Of a DNA stretch of 64,000 bases, positions 60,292 to 64,000 are shown piece by piece. The notes below the pieces were generated by a model that did no database searches, was not told the DNA's origin, and saw only the letters and a list, made by a program, of their open reading frames with translations. Numbering within the stretch: position 1 is the first letter of the stretch; every line of letters starts with the position of its first letter. The translations under genes were made by a program, and so were the position numbers. Source of the stretch: an uncultured Treponema sp. (GTDB taxonomy: Bacteria; Spirochaetota; Spirochaetia; Treponematales; Treponemataceae); NCBI GenBank assembly GCA_937915735.1, contig CALGGS010000055.1:23552-87551 (forward strand), read 5' to 3'.

Positions 60292-62189
60292 TGAATCGCC
60301 GACCTGTCCGCCCGCTTTCCCTTGATGTCGCCCGAAAAATTGCCGCTGGCGAAGTGATTGACCGGCCTGCGGCAATAGTCCGTGAGCTTTTAGATAACGC
60401 AGTTGACAGCGGAGCAGACTCAATTTCTGTTGAGCTGGACGGCGGCGGAATCGAAAAAATCCGTATTTCAGACAATGGCTCCGGCTTTACAAAAGAAGAT
60501 TTAGCCGCCTGTGCCAGGCCTCATTGCACAAGTAAAATTTCAGAATCCGAAGACTTGCTAAATCTTTCAACCCTGGGCTTCCGTGGAGAAGCCCTCGCCT
60601 CAATCGCGGCAGTTTCCCGCCTTTCAATAATGAGTGGAAATTACAAAATGCGAGCGAGCATTACGGAAGACCATTTGATTGAGCAAATTCCGCCAGTTCA
60701 GGACGGAAAGGGCACAATCGTTATGAGCGAAGGGCTTTTTGAAAATTTTCCAGCCCGTCGTAACTTTTTAAAGCGGCCTTCATCTGAAAATATGATGTGC
60801 CGTGAAGTTTTTGTCGAAAAATCCCTTCCCCGCCCTGACATCGCTTTTAGGCTGACGATTGACGGCACGATTCGGCACGACTTACCCAAAAATGTCACTT
60901 TGTCAGAGAGATTCGCCCGTGCCTTGGAGCTAAAGGAAAACACAAGGCTTTTTTTCCAGATTGACTCAAAGGGAAAAGAAAATGATGGTGAGACCGACTG
61001 GAGCTTTTCTTTGGTAATAGGAGAGCCTAGCGTCTATAGAAACGACCGAAAAAACATCTACATTTTCGTAAACGGACGGAGGGTTCAGGAATATTCCCTA
61101 ATTCAGGCGATTGAATACGGCTGTCAGGGCTTTTTCCCCAACGGAAGTCACCCGGTAGCTGCATTATTCTTACAAGTAAGCCCGAGAGTCGTCGACTTTA
61201 ACATCCACCCCGCAAAAAAAGAAGTTCGCTTCAAGGACATTTCGGCAGTTCACCACGGAGTTTCAAGCGCCGTACGAAATTATTTCAGAAGCTACGGAAT
61301 TAAAAGCTCATTTGAGAGAGAAAAGGAGCTTCATGAAGAAATTGCGAAAAACGAACGGAACACTCTATTTCAGGCGATTGTTGACAACGAGCTTTCAAGA
61401 GAAAAGAAGGAAACATATCCAAAAGCATTTCCACGCTACTCTGAAAAATCGGACACAGAAATTAAAATCGCAGAACCAAGTTACTCATCCAGGCTTGCAG
61501 AATATGCGCTGTCATCAAAAACAGAAAACATCTCGACTGCCAGACAAAATTCTGAATCATTTACAAAAAATCACATTCGCTTCCAGACTGATTCAGAGCT
61601 TCGCTTTTCAATTCCAAATTCCCCTCTCTCTTCCAGAAAAGAAGCGGATTTTATTTACTACGGAACCCTTTTCGGTACATTTTTGATGGTTCAGAAAAGC
61701 GGAATTTTTTACTTGATTGACCAGCACGCAGCCCATGAGAGGATTTTATTCAACCGCCTTATGAGCGGAGGAAGCGAAACTCAAAATCTTCTTGTTCCTT
61801 ATGAAATTCAAACCAGCTCAAAAGAAGAAGACGACTATCTTTCAAAAATAAAGACAACTCTCTGCACCGCCGGTTTTAACTGCGAAAACAAAGGAAACGG
61901 AAGATGGATTTTCACGACTATTCCCGCCCGTTATAACGGAAGCGAGGAAGATTTAAGACGAGCCATTTTTGAAAAAAAAGTCAGCCCTGAGGAAATAATT
62001 TACCAGATTGCGGCGATGACAGCCTGCAAAGCGGCGGTAAAAGACGGAACGATTTTAGGGCCTGAGGCTGCACAAGATTTGGCAAGAAAGGCTTTAGAGC
62101 TAAAAGACCCCCACTGCCCGCATGGCCGACCTTGCTGGACAACACTTACAAAAGAAGAGCTATTTGACAGGGTTCGCCGCACGAGATAA
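60291..62189 (+). CDS. mutL: DNA mismatch repair protein MutL
   Basis: The ATPase N-terminal half has VARKIAAGEVIDRPAAIVRELLDNAVDSGA, ISDNGSGF and LGFRGEALASIA; the transducer domain follows. The C-terminal dimer/endonuclease half keeps DQHAAHER, ACKAAVKDG and CPHGRP, the metal-site motifs of nicking MutL, but the last acidic residue of the DQHA(x)2E(x)4E pattern appears to be Asn (RILFN), so nicking activity is uncertain. 632 residues is normal. Translationally coupled to xseB. Confidence 0.95.
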   Translation: MNRRPVRPLSLDVARKIAAGEVIDRPAAIVRELLDNAVDSGADSISVELDGGGIEKIRISDNGSGFTKEDLAACARPHCTSKISESEDLLNLSTLGFRGEALASIAAVSRLSIMSGNYKMRASITEDHLIEQIPPVQDGKGTIVMSEGLFENFPARRNFLKRPSSENMMCREVFVEKSLPRPDIAFRLTIDGTIRHDLPKNVTLSERFARALELKENTRLFFQIDSKGKENDGETDWSFSLVIGEPSVYRNDRKNIYIFVNGRRVQEYSLIQAIEYGCQGFFPNGSHPVAALFLQVSPRVVDFNIHPAKKEVRFKDISAVHHGVSSAVRNYFRSYGIKSSFEREKELHEEIAKNERNTLFQAIVDNELSREKKETYPKAFPRYSEKSDTEIKIAEPSYSSRLAEYALSSKTENISTARQNSESFTKNHIRFQTDSELRFSIPNSPLSSRKEADFIYYGTLFGTFLMVQKSGIFYLIDQHAAHERILFNRLMSGGSETQNLLVPYEIQTSSKEEDDYLSKIKTTLCTAGFNCENKGNGRWIFTTIPARYNGSEEDLRRAIFEKKVSPEEIIYQIAAMTACKAAVKDGTILGPEAAQDLARKALELKDPHCPHGRPCWTTLTKEELFDRVRRTR

Positions 62190-62218
62190 AAAAAATGCCG
62201 GGAAATTGTCCCGGCATT
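62187..62218 (-). terminator. Terminator of the outer-membrane protein gene
   Basis: AATGCCGGGA/TCCCGGCATT is a 10-bp stem; the minus strand continues into a T run. The mutL stop abuts it, so it may also limit read-through from that side. Confidence 0.82.
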
Positions 62219-62226
62219 AAAACTTG

Positions 62227-63216
62227 CTACAGTTTTAGTCTTAAGCTTAAGACACCGCTCCAAAGATTCGTGTCTCCGCCTAAATGTCTTAAATCAGCAC
62301 AAACGCTTGCCGTAAACTGCAAAAGGGCGAAGTTAAAGCCAACTCCACCATAAAGCTGTGGCTGGAAGCCTCCGAAACCGTCAGATGAAGCAGTTCCACT
62401 TCCAGATGTTGAAATCATTTTTCCTAATTCATTAGCTGCATTCGTAATTTTCTCTACTCCTGCGCCCTTGAATTTCCAAGACCAATCGTTTGAGTAATTT
62501 GAAATAACTCCGCGAAGTCCTACGAAGGGGGTAAATCCAATGTTTGCGACAGGTATGTTGATTCCTTTTGAAAGTTGAATCTGCCCATACAAGGTATGCA
62601 CATCATAATCAACCATAACTTCGGCATAATTTTCACTGGCACCGAAAGTTCCCTTGTTGTAAGAATATCCGACACCTACAGAAAGAGACGGGCTAATAAC
62701 TCCGCCTTCAAGAATTGCATACCGAATGTCTGCCGCAAGGGTAAAGAATTCAGCTGTAAAATCAGCATTCATTGAGGCAAGTTTTGAGACATCCAGAGTC
62801 ATAAAAGAAAGACCTACATCGAAGGGGAGCAAAACGCCTCCGACACGCAAATCTGCGTTAAAGACAGGGAAATAGTAGCTTGATTCTACCCCGCTGATTC
62901 CAAGCGCACTGGCAGCATTTTTTAGTCCTTCAGTGTTCAAATGAGTGAGTCCGGCGTTGATTCCCACTGCAAAATGAGGGGGAACAGCAGGAAAGAGTTT
63001 TCCGATAAAAGCATCAGCGTAAACATTTTGCTGCACAGCTGCCTGCGGAACAGAAAAACCAAGCTCATCACCAAAGTCATTAAGACCAGAACTGATAGTA
63101 GATTGAAGGTCACCATTGACAAACCCATTTGCCAATGATTCATAATCAACGGCAAAGGTGAAGGAAATAGAGCCCATAAAAAGGGCGGAAATTGCAAGTT
63201 TTTTTAAGATTTTCAT
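62227..63216 (-). CDS. Outer-membrane barrel-type protein
   Basis: With start 63216 (MKILKK, AGAGG upstream) the 329-residue protein has a signal peptide (cleavage near TFAV), then amphipathic strands typical of a barrel: HFAVGINAGLTHLNT, NADLRVGGVLLPFDVGLSFMT, QLYGGVGFNFALLQFTASVCADL, and a final SLRLKL. A Gly/Ser loop (STSGSGTASSDGFGGF) sits before the last strands. I assign no family. Its own terminator lies downstream. Confidence 0.72.
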   Translation of the reverse strand: MKILKKLAISALFMGSISFTFAVDYESLANGFVNGDLQSTISSGLNDFGDELGFSVPQAAVQQNVYADAFIGKLFPAVPPHFAVGINAGLTHLNTEGLKNAASALGISGVESSYYFPVFNADLRVGGVLLPFDVGLSFMTLDVSKLASMNADFTAEFFTLAADIRYAILEGGVISPSLSVGVGYSYNKGTFGASENYAEVMVDYDVHTLYGQIQLSKGINIPVANIGFTPFVGLRGVISNYSNDWSWKFKGAGVEKITNAANELGKMISTSGSGTASSDGFGGFQPQLYGGVGFNFALLQFTASVCADLRHLGGDTNLWSGVLSLRLKL

Positions 63217-63297
63217 ATTAACCTCTTGCAAGCAATTATAACGACTTTTTTTAACTTTTCAACAACCATTCTTCAATTATCAATACAAGCTCCTCTC

Positions 63298-63326
63298 TTG
63301 ACAAAAAAAAATAATATGTATATCCT
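63298..63326 (+). promoter_or_regulatory. eno promoter
   Basis: Perfect TTGACA (63298-63303), 17 bp and TATCCT (63321-63326), about 137 bp before the ATG. Confidence 0.75.
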
Positions 63327-63336
63327 AACTTCTGTT

Positions 63337-63375
63337 AGATAAAACTAACACTCTGCCAGCCACAGAGTTTTATCT
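63337..63375 (+). promoter_or_regulatory. Hairpin in the eno leader
   Basis: AGATAAAACT (63337-63346) pairs perfectly with AGTTTTATCT (63366-63375); CTG/CAG can pair within the loop. It starts a few bases after the predicted transcription start, so it would cap the 5' end of the eno mRNA. Confidence 0.55.
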
Positions 63376-63453
63376 TTGCAAGGGCGTTGAGGTCAAATAT
63401 TTCCACTTCTGCAGTGTAAGGAAAGGCTTCGGCAACCTTGCTTATTTTTTTGA

Positions 63454-64000
<547 letters not shown>

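Overview
The window looks like a chromosomal segment of a host-associated, saccharolytic Treponema-type spirochaete. A second-type FliG paralogue, many lipoproteins with spirochaete-style lipoboxes (FASC, FFSC, LFSC, VTSC), large barrel-type outer-membrane proteins, a hexuronate catabolic operon and moderate-to-low GC all fit. This is inference from gene content; no rRNA is present to confirm it. No phage, plasmid, insertion sequence or CRISPR array was seen. Novelty sits in gene fusions, repeats and promoter layout.

Region by region. 1-6.2 kb: end of an unknown gene, rnhB with a secreted beta-helix protein, then a WbaP-like sugar transferase and an outer-membrane protein whose 5' end is built from repeats. 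6.2-12.7 kb: a leftward cluster rho > prfB > three envelope or unknown genes; prfB uses a programmed +1 frameshift. 12.7-16.6 kb: a structured repeat, then a LolA-like protein, an outer-membrane barrel and a lipoprotein. 16.7-21.6 kb: rlmJ carrying a repeat-derived in-frame insert, a fused bile-acid-symporter/PP2C phosphatase and an unknown secreted protein. 21.7-25.4 kb: tRNA-Phe, rsgA, tyrS and a tocopherol-cyclase-like protein. 25.5-31.3 kb: a small protein, an M16C metallopeptidase, FliG and an rRNA methyltransferase. 31.3-38.2 kb: azlC-azlD-trpS-rnc, uxuA-uxuB with a divergent GntR regulator, and tRNA-Glu and tRNA-Gln. 38.3-48.1 kb: unknown proteins around a shared divergent promoter, then DNA polymerase IV reading in frame into a ~1,570-residue secreted protein. 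48.2-56.2 kb: alpha-2-macroglobulin and penicillin-binding protein 1C. 56.2-64 kb: a PAS histidine kinase, OPT transporter, PqqD-like protein, xseB-mutL, an outer-membrane protein and the start of eno.

Functional threads: envelope biogenesis and defence (sugar transferase, LolA-like/barrel module, A2M-PBP1C), translation and RNA metabolism (rho, prfB, rlmJ, rsgA, tyrS, trpS, rnc, tRNAs), hexuronate use (uxuAB under a GntR repressor) and DNA repair (dinB, xseB, mutL). Several genes have a -35/17 bp/-10 promoter placed so that transcription should begin at or next to the start codon, which suggests leaderless mRNAs are common here.
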